64,000 nt of DNA from DATBLE01 sp963791425 (GTDB lineage: Bacteria; Actinomycetota; Thermoleophilia; Gaiellales; Gaiellaceae): NCBI GenBank assembly GCA_963791425.1, contig CAWBSE010000004.1, forward strand, positions 124,001 through 188,000. The letters are read 5' to 3'. Shown piece by piece: positions 8,068-16,320 of the stretch (its first letter is position 1; every line of letters starts with the position of its first letter). The position numbers and the translations under genes were made by a program. The notes beneath the pieces were generated by a model. That model was not told where the DNA came from and made no database searches. It saw only the letters and a list, made by a program, of their open reading frames with translations.

Positions 8068-9024
8068 ACATTCGGCGCGCCACCGACGCCGACCAGCCCG
8101 ATGCTGCGCGAGCTCTGGGAGGAGTTCGAGGCCGAGATCCCGGCGCCGCCCGAGTTCGTCGAGACCTGGGACGAGGAGTGGCAGGACGTCTCGGCCGACA
8201 TCGGCGGGCGCGGCGTCGTCTATCTCGCCGAGGACGACGACGGCGTCATCGGCGCGGTGCGCGGGACGATGCTTCCGGGCGACGTGTGGCACATCGTCTT
8301 CGCCCACGTGCGCCCGCGCGCCCGCCGGCAGGGACTGCTGAAGCGCCTGATGGCGCCGGTGATCGAGGAAGGCCGCAGCCGCGGGTCGACGCGGGTCACG
8401 CTCGACGTGATGGCCGACAACCATGCGGCGGTGGCGGCCTGGAAGCGGCTCGGGTTCGAGCCGGCGAAGCTCGTACATGGCCGCGCCGCTGGACACGGTC
8501 GCCGAGCGCATCGCGGTCGGCGAGCACCGGCCCTCGCGGGGCGCGACCTACGTGCAGACCGACGATCACGACGTGGTCGAGCGGGCGGTCGCGAAGTACC
8601 TGCCGCGGATCGGCCACTCGGAGACGACGGCCGTTCGCCCAGCCCGAGCAACGGCTGGACGCGGGTCGACGACGAGCTCTGCAGCCGCGACCCGGGAGCG
8701 CTCCGCCGGCTCGGCCGCGAGCTCTCGCTCGCGCTCGGCGCGATCGTTCTCACCCTCGGCGTCGAGGAGGGCGCGGTCGTCCGCTACATCCTCTGGGACC
8801 GCGGCGGCGTGGCCGACGAGTACCTGTCGGTGCCCGAGTACTTCGCCGAGCTGCCGCCCGGCGACGTCGTCGCGCTGGCCGCCAACCCGACGGTCGCACA
8901 CCGCCTGACCGGCGCCGACCCGGCCCAGGTACGGGCGGTCGCCCGCACCGCGGAGTCGCCGGACGAGCTTCCGCCGCCCGACGAGCTGCACGAGCTGATC
9001 GCCACGGTCCTCGGGGTAGGCTGA
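8064..9024 (+). CDS. GNAT acetyltransferase with C-terminal extension, frameshifted as assembled
   Basis: The N-terminal half (about 135 residues) is a GNAT fold: WHIVFAHVRPRARRQGLLKRL is split by me into the acetyl-CoA loop RPRARRQGLL and the following helix, then DVMADNHAAVAAWKRLGFE. It is followed by about 180 residues I do not recognise. Three indels are needed: extra C near 8097 (CAGCCCG), extra A near 8474 (CGTACATGG), and a missing base near 8640. After correction the product is about 320 residues ending ELIATVLGVG. ATG 8064 overlaps the AlkA stop (ATGA). Substrate unknown. The density of indels argues for poor local sequence quality. Confidence 0.7.
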
Positions 9025-9029
9025 GTCGC

Positions 9030-9569
9030 GTGATCACGCTCTACGACGCCGAGCGGTGCCCGTACTGCGCGCGGGCGCGGATCGCCCTCGCCGAGAAGGG
9101 GATCGAGCACGAGGTCGTCGCGATCGATCTCTCCGACCGGCCCGCCTGGCTGTACGAGAAGAACCCGCTCGGCAAGGTGCCGGTGATCGAGGAGGACGTC
9201 TTCGTCCTGCCCGAGTCGGCGGTGATCATGGAGTACCTCGAGGAGCGGTACCCGGAGCCGCCGCTGCTGCCGGCCGACCCCGCCGCCCGCGCGCTCGCGC
9301 GGCTGCTCGTCTTCCGCTTCGACTCGCTGCTCGGCGACGAGTACTACAACGCGCGCCGCGGCGACCCGAACCGGCTGGAGGAGCGGCTGGCCGTGCTACC
9401 GGTCGGCGTCAGTCTCTTCTCCGATTTCGCGTTCGTGCCGTGGGTGATCCGCGCACGGGCGATGCTCGGCATCGAGCTGCCGCCGCACCTCGACGAGTGG
9501 CTGACCGAGCTCGCCGAGCGGCCGTCCGTCGCCGCCGAGCTCGACATCGTCGCCGCGCTCGCGCGATGA
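9030..9569 (+). CDS. glutathione S-transferase-like protein (short)
   Basis: 179-residue protein with a thioredoxin-like GST N-domain: ERCPYCARARIALAEKGI with a C10-P-Y-C13 pair, then NPLGKVPVIEED with the cis-Pro segment and LPESAVIMEYLEERYPE. The helical C-domain is shorter than usual (total about 200-220 in typical family members), with a small gap after residue 125. A Cys-type active site resembles omega/beta or stringent-starvation-like GSTs rather than the zeta class, so assigning it as maleylacetoacetate isomerase is not justified. GTG start 5 bp after the GNAT gene. Confidence 0.8.
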   Translation: MITLYDAERCPYCARARIALAEKGIEHEVVAIDLSDRPAWLYEKNPLGKVPVIEEDVFVLPESAVIMEYLEERYPEPPLLPADPAARALARLLVFRFDSLLGDEYYNARRGDPNRLEERLAVLPVGVSLFSDFAFVPWVIRARAMLGIELPPHLDEWLTELAERPSVAAELDIVAALAR

Positions 9570-10249
9570 AGATCGCGTTCCTGCACGCGCTGCCGTTCGA
9601 CGGGCGGATCTGGGAGCCGCAGCTCGAGGCGTTCGCCGCGCACGAGAACTACGCGCCGACGCTGTACGAGCTCGGGTCGAGCTTCGACGAGTGGGCGCTC
9701 GGCGTCCTCCAGGCCGTTCCGGGGCGCTTCGTCGCCGTGGGCGCCTCGATGGGCGGATACACCGCGGCGGCGATCGCCCGGCTCGCGCCGGAGCGCCTCG
9801 AAGGGGTCGTCATGGTCGGCTCCCGCGCCGACGCCGATTCGCCCGAGCGTGTCCCGCTCCGCGAGGAGTGGATCCGGATCGCGCGCGCAGAGGGCGGCGA
9901 CGGCCTGTGGGAGGCGCAGGCGAAAGACTTCTTCGCACCCGGCACGCCCGAGGACGTCGTCGAGCGTGCGCACCTGATCGCGGCAGAGCAGGACCCCGAA
10001 GGGCTCGTCCGCGCGATCACGGCGATCCGCGACCGGCCCGACTCGACCGACGCCGTGACGAGCGGGCTGCCGCTGCTGGTGGTCGGCGGCGACGCCGACC
10101 CGCTGATCCCGGCCGCGGTCGAGGAGGCGCTCGCGGCGGCGTCGTCGAACGGGCGCGTCGAGATTCTCGAGGGCTGTGGGCATCTGCCGAACATGGAGCG
10201 GCCCGCCGAGTTCAACCGGATCCTCGAGACCTTCCTTTCGACGCTGTGA
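9566..10249 (+). CDS. alpha/beta-fold hydrolase
   Basis: 227-residue hydrolase with nucleophile elbow GASMGG (G-x-S-x-G), a likely acid in GGDADPLIP and the catalytic His in GCGHLPNMERP. Lid region is short. ATG 9566 overlaps the GST stop by four bases, so the two are translationally coupled. The substrate cannot be deduced; esterase or lactonase activity is possible. Confidence 0.87.
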   Translation: MKIAFLHALPFDGRIWEPQLEAFAAHENYAPTLYELGSSFDEWALGVLQAVPGRFVAVGASMGGYTAAAIARLAPERLEGVVMVGSRADADSPERVPLREEWIRIARAEGGDGLWEAQAKDFFAPGTPEDVVERAHLIAAEQDPEGLVRAITAIRDRPDSTDAVTSGLPLLVVGGDADPLIPAAVEEALAAASSNGRVEILEGCGHLPNMERPAEFNRILETFLSTL

Positions 10250-11031
10250 CACTGCCGCCGGTCGTCGACGCGGCCTGGGTCGCCGAGCATCTCGGTGAGC
10301 CCGGGCTCCTGCTCGCCGACGTCCGCGGGCCGAACGCGCACACCCGCGGCCACCTGCCCGGCTCGATCCCGCTGGTGCTCGGCTCGCCGGCGCCGGTCAC
10401 CGACCGGGCCGTGCTGGAGGAGGTGGCGTCCGAGGTGGGTCTGCGCCTGCGCCGCCACGGCGTCACGGGCGAGGAGCGGCTGGTGCTCTACGACGGGGGC
10501 GACTGCATCGGCGCCTGCTCGTCGTACCAGCTCGCCGCCCTCGCCGGGCATCCGGCGGTCGCGGTGATGGCGGGCGGGCTGAAGTCATGGACCGGCGATC
10601 TCGAACAGGGAGTGGTCGAATTGGACAAGAACCGGAACGAGCTGGATCCGCGCTTCGAGGCGGTGCCGACCGTGGAGGAGCTGGCGCGGCGGCTGGACGA
10701 CCCCGAGCTGACGATCCTCGATGTCCGCCGCGCCGACGAGTTCAGCGGCAAGGGCGGCTATCCGTGCGACCCGCGCCAGGGCCACATCCCCGGCGCGCGG
10801 AACCTCGAGGCGGGCGAGCTGTTCGCCGGCCCCGGGACGCCGCTGTCGCCGGAGGAGCTCCGCGCCCTGGTCGGACTGCCCGAGGGTGCGGAGATCGTCG
10901 CGTACTGCCACTCGGGCTCGCGTTCGGCCGTAGCAGCGATGGCGCTCAGGTCGGCCGGCTACCGCGCCCGCAACTACACCGGCTCGTGGCACGAGTGGTC
11001 ACGCCACGACGAGCTGCCGCTCGAACGCTAG
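10246..11031 (+). CDS. thiosulfate/3-mercaptopyruvate sulfurtransferase (tandem rhodanese)
   Basis: 261 residues forming two rhodanese domains. The N-terminal domain (1-120) lacks a proper CxxxxR loop (YDGGDCIGACSSY). The C-terminal domain carries the active loop AYCHSGSRSA with Cys221. DVRRADEF and GHIPGARNL are typical of the family. The CHSGSR loop leaves thiosulfate versus mercaptopyruvate preference undecided. GTG 10246 overlaps the hydrolase stop (GTGA). Confidence 0.9.
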   Translation: MTLPPVVDAAWVAEHLGEPGLLLADVRGPNAHTRGHLPGSIPLVLGSPAPVTDRAVLEEVASEVGLRLRRHGVTGEERLVLYDGGDCIGACSSYQLAALAGHPAVAVMAGGLKSWTGDLEQGVVELDKNRNELDPRFEAVPTVEELARRLDDPELTILDVRRADEFSGKGGYPCDPRQGHIPGARNLEAGELFAGPGTPLSPEELRALVGLPEGAEIVAYCHSGSRSAVAAMALRSAGYRARNYTGSWHEWSRHDELPLER

Positions 11032-11040
11032 ATGGTCTGA

Positions 11041-11967
11041 GTGCGGACGTTCCTGATCGACACGGACACGGCGTCCGACGACGCTGTTGCGCTTGCCATG
11101 GCGCTCCGGCACCCGGACGTACGGGTCGTCGCGATCACGGTCGTGGCGGGGAACGTCCCACTCGACCAGGCCGTCCAGAACGCGCTCTATACCCGGGAGG
11201 TGGCCGGCGGCGACGCGCCGGTGTATGCGGGTCGCGACCGGCCGCGGGCGGGCGAGTTGCACACGGCGCAATTCGTGCACGGCGAGGACGGGATGGGTGA
11301 CATCGGACTGCCGCTGTCCGGGCGGGAGCCGGACGACGGTGACGCCGTCGAGAAGCTCGTCGAATTGATCCGCGCTGCTCCGGGGGAGATCGAGCTCGTC
11401 ACTCTCGGCCCGTTGACGAACGTCGCGGAGGCGTTCGAGCGGGCACCCGACTTGCCCGGCAGCCTGCGCCGGCTGGTGACGATGGGCGGCACGTCCGATG
11501 CGGTTGGGAACGTCGCGCCTGCCGCCGAGTTCAACATCTGGGCCGACCCCGAGGCGGCCCGCATCGTCTTCCGCTCGGACGCGCCGATCACCATGGTCGG
11601 CTGGGACATCTCGCGGAAGTACGCGGTCTTCACGCCCCAGCAGTCGGCAGCGCTCGCCGCTCTCGGCCCGGTGGGCCGCTTCTGCGCCGAGATCCAGGGA
11701 GCCGTGGACGACTTCGCCCGGACGCACACGCACCTCGCCGGCTACGACCTGCCTGACCCGATCGCAATGGCGGTCGCGCTCGACCCGACGGTCGCCACCG
11801 ATGTGCGGAGGCTCCACGTGGACGTCGAGGTCGCGGGCGAGCTCACGCGCGGCCAGACGGTCGTCGATCACCTCGGTGTCGGCGGCGGCAAGCCGAACGC
11901 GGACGTCGTCGTCGAAGCATCGCGGGAGCGCTTCGACCGCGTCCTGGGTCAGACGCTCGCGGGCTGA
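11041..11967 (+). CDS. inosine-uridine preferring nucleoside hydrolase family protein
   Basis: 308-residue N-ribohydrolase, splitting nucleosides to base plus ribose. The Ca-binding N-terminal motif DTDTASDDAVAL gives Asp7, Asp9, Asp13 and Asp14. Other family segments are VTLGPLTNVAEAF, MGG and EFNIWADPEAARIVF, with the C-terminal DPIAMAVALDP supplying a further Asp. Start GTG 11041, 9 bp after the rhodanese stop. Its end overlaps the convergent GATase gene by 19 bp. Confidence 0.92.
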   Translation: MRTFLIDTDTASDDAVALAMALRHPDVRVVAITVVAGNVPLDQAVQNALYTREVAGGDAPVYAGRDRPRAGELHTAQFVHGEDGMGDIGLPLSGREPDDGDAVEKLVELIRAAPGEIELVTLGPLTNVAEAFERAPDLPGSLRRLVTMGGTSDAVGNVAPAAEFNIWADPEAARIVFRSDAPITMVGWDISRKYAVFTPQQSAALAALGPVGRFCAEIQGAVDDFARTHTHLAGYDLPDPIAMAVALDPTVATDVRRLHVDVEVAGELTRGQTVVDHLGVGGGKPNADVVVEASRERFDRVLGQTLAG

Positions 11968-12701
11968 GCTATCCGTTCGACCCGACGGGTCGATGCGACG
12001 TCGAGGAACGCCGAGCAGAGGCCGCGGCCGAGCTCGTTCCACGCGCTGATCTTCTCCCGCGTCTCGACCCAGAGCGCGTCGCGGTCGAGGTCGAGCGGGA
12101 ACTCGTCCTTGTCGTCGAGCCACATGCGGACGGTCTCGAGCGTGACCTCGGCGTGGAACTGGATCCCCCAGGCGGCATCGCCGAGGCGGTAGGCCTGGTT
12201 GCAGCGCGGTCCGACGACCAGCTCGTCGGCAGCCGCGGGCACGTCGTACGTGTAGTAATGCCAGCCGAACGCCTCGAAGCGCTCGGGAAGCCGGCCGAAG
12301 ACGGGGTCGCCGGCGGCGGCGTCGGTCAGCTCGAAGGGGACCCAGCCGATCTCCGGACCGTCGGGCAGCCGATACACGGCCTCGCCCGCGGCCTTGGCGA
12401 TCAGCTGGATGCCGAGGCAGACGCCGAGCAGCGGCACACGACGGTCGAGCAGGCCCTGGATGAACTCGTTCTCGTCGCGGAGCCACGGGTGGTGGTCGTC
12501 CTGGTCGGCGTGCATCGAGCCGCCGAAGACGATCACCGCGCCGTAGTCGTCGAGTGCCTGCGGCGGGGGCGTGCCCCACGCGAGGCTCCACTCGTCGTAG
12601 CGGTGGCCGGACTCCTCGACGACGTCGCGAAAGACGCCTCCACGCGCGTTCGTCCCGTGGATCACCGCGAGGACGTTGATGCCTGCGGCTTCGTCTCTCA
12701 C
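11949..12701 (-). CDS. type 1 glutamine amidotransferase (GMP-synthase-like GATase)
   Basis: 250-residue stand-alone class I glutamine amidotransferase domain. The nucleophile Cys95 is in LLGVCLGIQL and the His/Glu pair in GIQFHAEV. Upstream segment GAVIVFGGSMHADQDD matches the substrate-binding strand. Such proteins are often labelled GMP synthase-like, but the acceptor substrate is unknown and no synthetase domain is present. GTG start at 12701 overlaps the stop of the DUF72 gene (GTGA), so both form one minus-strand operon. Confidence 0.88.
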   Translation of the reverse strand: MRDEAAGINVLAVIHGTNARGGVFRDVVEESGHRYDEWSLAWGTPPPQALDDYGAVIVFGGSMHADQDDHHPWLRDENEFIQGLLDRRVPLLGVCLGIQLIAKAAGEAVYRLPDGPEIGWVPFELTDAAAGDPVFGRLPERFEAFGWHYYTYDVPAAADELVVGPRCNQAYRLGDAAWGIQFHAEVTLETVRMWLDDKDEFPLDLDRDALWVETREKISAWNELGRGLCSAFLDVASTRRVERIAQPASV

Positions 12702-13567
12702 AGCTCCAACTCTAGCTGGCCGGTCTGCGGGGGCTCGACGGCGCCCAAGGCCGGGATCTCGCGCTCGTCGAGCAGGCGGCGGAGAATCGTGGCGCTGCGC
12801 GGCGCGTAGTCCGCCTTGTTGTTGTTCATCAGCGCGTAGACCTCGTCGGAGCGCTCCGCGAGCTCGGCCAGGGGCTCGACCCACTCCGCAAGCTCCTCCT
12901 CCGAGTACATCCAGTCGAAGCGGTCGGCCGACGACTTCGCGTTCCGGATGTTCCACGTCTGCCAGTTGCGGCCGTGGAAGCGGACGTACGCGACGGGGTG
13001 CGTGGCGGCGGCGACGCGGGGCATGACGTTGCTCGCGCGGGTGGTCGGCGAGTCGACCGAGACGTACGCGAGCCCGTGCTGCTCGAGGAACGCGAGCGTG
13101 GCCGCGCGCTCGTCCTCCTCCATCCACGAGCGGTGCCGGAACTCGATCAGGGGAACGAGCGGGTCGAGGAGGGGGCCGACGGCCTTCAGTTCCTCGAGCG
13201 CCTCGCGCGACTTCGTGAAGCGCGGGTGGTACTGGAGCAGCACGCCGCGGAGCTTGCCGGACGCCTCGAGCGGGGCGAACGACTCGCGGAACTCGCGGAA
13301 TGCCGTGTCCCGATCCTGCTCGCGGTGGCCGGTCATCTCGCCGCTCGCCTTCGCGTGCCAGGTGAAGCCGTCGGCGGTGCGCTCGGCCCACTTCGCGACG
13401 GTCTCGGGCGAGGGCAGGCGGTAGAACGGCGAGTCGACCTCGACGGTGTCGAAACGCTCGCCGTAGTAGGCCAGCCGGGCGGCCGGGGACGAGACGCCGC
13501 GCGGGTACCAGTGCTTCGTCAGCCCCTCGTCGGCCCAGCTGCACGTACCGAGGCGGATCGTCGCCAT
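12698..13567 (-). CDS. DUF72 (YecE) family protein
   Basis: 289-residue TIM-barrel-like protein of the DUF72 family. Family hallmarks are LGTCSWADEG at the start, YYGERFDTVEVDSPFYRLP, FTWHAKASGEMTG, and AYVRFHGRNWQTWN with the late segment YALMNNNKADYAP. The biochemical role is not established. ATG 13567; the divergent murI begins 24 bp away, so the promoters must overlap. Confidence 0.93.
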   Translation of the reverse strand: MATIRLGTCSWADEGLTKHWYPRGVSSPAARLAYYGERFDTVEVDSPFYRLPSPETVAKWAERTADGFTWHAKASGEMTGHREQDRDTAFREFRESFAPLEASGKLRGVLLQYHPRFTKSREALEELKAVGPLLDPLVPLIEFRHRSWMEEDERAATLAFLEQHGLAYVSVDSPTTRASNVMPRVAAATHPVAYVRFHGRNWQTWNIRNAKSSADRFDWMYSEEELAEWVEPLAELAERSDEVYALMNNNKADYAPRSATILRRLLDEREIPALGAVEPPQTGQLELEL

Positions 13568-13591
13568 CGTCCGGCAACCTACAATCGCCCG

Positions 13592-14413
13592 GTGGACACG
13601 CGCCCCGTTGGCGTCTTCGACTCGGGCATGGGCGGCTTGACCGTCCTGCACGAGTGCCTCGTGACGATGCCGCACGAGGACTTCGTCTACCTCGGCGACG
13701 GCGCACGCCTCCCGTACGGGCCGCGGCCGCTGCCCGAGGTGGCGCGGTTCGCCCACGAGATCGGCGCGTACCTCGAGGGGCAGGGCGTGAAGCTGATCCT
13801 CGTCGCGTGCAACTCGGCGACCGCGGCGGCGCTGCCCGACCTGCAGGAGTCGCTGACGATTCCGGTCGTCGGTGTGATCACGCCCGAGGCACACGCCGCG
13901 GTGCAGGCGACGCGTAACCGCCGGATCGGCCTCCTGGCGACGAAGGCGACCGTCGCGTCGGGCCGCTACGAGTCGCTGGTGCGGACGCTCGACGCCGGCG
14001 TGCGGATGACGTCGATCCCGTGCCCCCGACTCGTCCCGCTGATCGAGAGCGACGACCCGTTCGGCGAGGAGACCGTCGACGCCGTCCGCGAGTACGCCGA
14101 GCCGCTCAAGGAGGCCGAGGTCGACACCGTCATCCTCGGCTGCACGCACTATCCACTGATCCGCCCGATCTTCCAGCGCGTCTTCGGCCGCGGCGTCACG
14201 CTCGTCTTCTCCGCCGAGGAGACCGCCCGTGAGGTCGCCGAGACCCTCGCCCGCAAGGGCATCGAGAACGACCCCGGCCGCGAGGGCACCTACCGCTTCA
14301 TGACCACCGGCGACACCGAGACCTTCCGCGTCACCGGCGCCCGCTTCCTCCAGCTCCCGATCGACGGGGTCGAACACGTCGAGCTCGCCGACCTCGAGAA
14401 AGCAGCCGCATGA
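13592..14413 (+). CDS. murI: glutamate racemase
   Basis: 273-residue cofactor-independent racemase supplying D-glutamate for peptidoglycan. N-terminus VGVFDSGMGGLTVL is diagnostic. The two catalytic cysteines are Cys73 (VACNSATAAA) and Cys184 (LGCTHYPL). Length is normal. GTG 13592 is close to the divergent DUF72 gene. The stop overlaps the rph start (ATGA), giving the common actinobacterial order murI-rph-rdgB with an mgtC-like gene inserted. Confidence 0.97.
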   Translation: MDTRPVGVFDSGMGGLTVLHECLVTMPHEDFVYLGDGARLPYGPRPLPEVARFAHEIGAYLEGQGVKLILVACNSATAAALPDLQESLTIPVVGVITPEAHAAVQATRNRRIGLLATKATVASGRYESLVRTLDAGVRMTSIPCPRLVPLIESDDPFGEETVDAVREYAEPLKEAEVDTVILGCTHYPLIRPIFQRVFGRGVTLVFSAEETAREVAETLARKGIENDPGREGTYRFMTTGDTETFRVTGARFLQLPIDGVEHVELADLEKAAA

Positions 14414-15123
14414 GCCGCAACGACGGCAGAAGCCCCGACCAGCTCCGGCCGGTCGAGATCATCCCGGACTACCTCGAGCAGCCGCACGGCGCGGTGCTGT
14501 ACGTCCAGGGGAAGACCCGGGTGCTCTGCACGGCTTCGGTCGAGGAGAGCGTGCCGCGGTGGATGTCCGGGCGCGGGGTGGGGTGGATCACCGCCGAGTA
14601 CTCGCTGCTGCCGGCGTCGACCGGGCAGCGCACGCAACGCGAGGCGTCGGCCGGGAAGCAGAAGGGCCGTACCGTCGAGATCCAGCGCCTGATCGGCCGG
14701 GCCGTCCGCGCGGTCACCGACATGCGGGCGCTCGGCGAACGGACGCTCTGGCTCGACTGCGACGTGCTCCAGGCCGACGGCGGCACGCGCTGCGCCTCGA
14801 TCTGCGGGGCCTACGTCGCCGCCCGCCGGGCACTCGACCGGTTCGGGCTCTCGAAGGCGATGCCGGGTTCGGTCGGGGCGGTCTCGCTCGGGATCGTCGC
14901 CGGCGAGCTGTTGCTCGACCTCGACTACTCGGAGGACTCGAACGCCGACGTCGACCTGAACGTGGTGATGACCGGCGACGGGCGCCTCGTCGAGGTGCAG
15001 GCGACGGCCGAGCAGGTGCCGTTCGGCCGCGACCAGCTCGACGAGCTGCTCGAGCTGGCCGCGCGGGGCATCGGGCTGATCGGAGGAGCGCAGCAGGATG
15101 CGATCGCTGCTCCTCGCGCTTGA
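14410..15123 (+). CDS. rph: ribonuclease PH
   Basis: 237-residue phosphorolytic 3'-5' exoribonuclease trimming tRNA 3' ends. Diagnostic segments: TRVLCTASVEESVP, EYSLLPASTGQRTQRE, GRAVRAVTDMRALGERT and the catalytic DCDVLQADGGTRCAS. Full length for the family. Coupled to murI by ATGA and overlapping the following mgtC-like gene by 26 bp. Confidence 0.97.
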   Translation: MSRNDGRSPDQLRPVEIIPDYLEQPHGAVLYVQGKTRVLCTASVEESVPRWMSGRGVGWITAEYSLLPASTGQRTQREASAGKQKGRTVEIQRLIGRAVRAVTDMRALGERTLWLDCDVLQADGGTRCASICGAYVAARRALDRFGLSKAMPGSVGAVSLGIVAGELLLDLDYSEDSNADVDLNVVMTGDGRLVEVQATAEQVPFGRDQLDELLELAARGIGLIGGAQQDAIAAPRA

Positions 15124-15769
15124 CCCGCCGCAGCTGAGCTGGCTTCAGGTGCTCGTCCGCGTCGCGGTCGCGGCCGGGCTCGGCGGGGTCGTCGGGCTCG
15201 AGCGCGAGCTCGACGAGAAGGCCGCCGGTCTCCGGACGCACATGCTGGTCTCCGTCGGCGCGGCGCTCTTCACGCTGGTCGGCGCATACGGCTTCACCGA
15301 GTTTCCGGCGCGCAACGTCGATCCGACCCGGATCGCCGCCCAGGTCGTCACCGGCATCGGCTTCCTCGGCGCCGGCCTGATCTTCCGGCAGGGGTTCACC
15401 GTCCGCGGCCTGACGACCGCCGCCAGCCTCTGGCTGGTCGCCGCGATCGGGATCGCCGCGGGGGCGGGCTTCTGGAAGGGGGCGGTGATCGCGACCGTCG
15501 CGGCGCTCGTCAGCCTTCGCCCGCTGGAGTGGATCAAGGAGCGGTCGATCCCGCAGCGCGCGGCGACGCACATGACGGTCGTCCTCGCAGAGGACGGGTC
15601 CGCGGGCGCGGTGCTCGACATCCTCGAGCGAAGCGGCGATCTGCTCGCCCTGCGGCGCGAGGGCAAGCGCCTCGAGATCGAGCTGCGCGTCACGCACGAC
15701 AAACGCGCCCGCGCGCTCGACGCGGTCGCATCGCTGCCGCAGGTCGAGGAGGCGCGCTGGCGCGCCTGA
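15098..15769 (+). CDS. MgtC/SapB family membrane protein
   Basis: 223 residues. The N-terminal 130 residues hold about four to five membrane segments with family motifs LGGVVGLERE, GLRTHMLVSVGAAL and GIGFLGAGLI. A soluble ACT-like C-terminal domain (about 145-223) follows. In pathogens MgtC modulates F-ATPase and magnesium adaptation; in free-living Actinomycetota the role is unclear. ATG 15098 lies inside rph, 26 bp before its stop. Its stop TGA forms CTGA with the apparent start of rdgB. Confidence 0.9.
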   Translation: MRSLLLALDPPQLSWLQVLVRVAVAAGLGGVVGLERELDEKAAGLRTHMLVSVGAALFTLVGAYGFTEFPARNVDPTRIAAQVVTGIGFLGAGLIFRQGFTVRGLTTAASLWLVAAIGIAAGAGFWKGAVIATVAALVSLRPLEWIKERSIPQRAATHMTVVLAEDGSAGAVLDILERSGDLLALRREGKRLEIELRVTHDKRARALDAVASLPQVEEARWRA

Positions 15770-16320
15770 TCCTCTGCTCCCGCAACGAGCACAAGCGCGA
15801 CGAGCTCCAGACCGCGATGCCCGGGTGGACGATCGAGTTGCTCGACGCGGACGGGTACCCGCCGGAGACGGGGGCGACGTACTACGAGAACGCGCGCGGC
15901 AAGGCGCTGTACGGCCGTGCGGTCGGCCCGGCGGACGCCTGGGTCGCCGGCGAGGACTCGGGTATCGAGGTCGACGCCCTCGGCGGCGAGCCGGGCGTCC
16001 ACTCGGCCCGCTGGGCCGACGAGGGCCGCCAGCACCTCGCGCTCCTCGAGCGGCTCGAGGGAGAGAGAGATCGCGCCGCCCGGATGATCGCCCACATCGT
16101 CGCGATCGCCCCCGACGGTCGTGAGGTCGACGCCGTCGGCGTGATCGACGGCGAGGTCGCGACCGAGGCGCGGGGCAGCGGCGGCTTCGGCTACGACCCG
16201 GTCTTCGTTCCCGAGGGGCAGACGCAGACGACGGCCGAGCTGGGCGACGACTGGAAGCGTGCGAACTCGCACCGCGCCCGCGCGGCGCAGGCGCTCAGCG
16301 CTGCCCTCGGCGCCAGTTGA
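15766..16320 (+). CDS. rdgB: XTP/dITP diphosphatase (non-canonical purine NTP pyrophosphatase)
   Basis: 184-residue Ham1/RdgB enzyme hydrolysing dITP and XTP to keep them out of DNA. SRNEHKRDEL, ATYYENARGKA, GEDSGIEVDALGG and the C-terminal GFGYDPVF are all present. There is no ATG, GTG or TTG near the homologous N-terminus. A CTG at 15766, overlapping the upstream TGA as CTGA, gives MILCSRNE, exactly where the family starts, so I take CTG as initiator (an alternative CTG is at 15757). The end overlaps the convergent YihY gene. Confidence 0.92.
   Translation: MILCSRNEHKRDELQTAMPGWTIELLDADGYPPETGATYYENARGKALYGRAVGPADAWVAGEDSGIEVDALGGEPGVHSARWADEGRQHLALLERLEGERDRAARMIAHIVAIAPDGREVDAVGVIDGEVATEARGSGGFGYDPVFVPEGQTQTTAELGDDWKRANSHRARAAQALSAALGAS

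Noticed and set aside
8064..9569. Single 501-residue ORF joining GNAT start to the GST
   Set aside because: The middle is an Arg-rich shadow; only the first residues (GNAT) and the last 179 (GST) are real, so it is not a fusion protein.
9030..9569. GST as maleylacetoacetate isomerase (MaiA)
   Set aside because: It lacks the zeta-class SSCSWRVR-type motif and has a CPYC site; proximity to hmgA alone is not enough.
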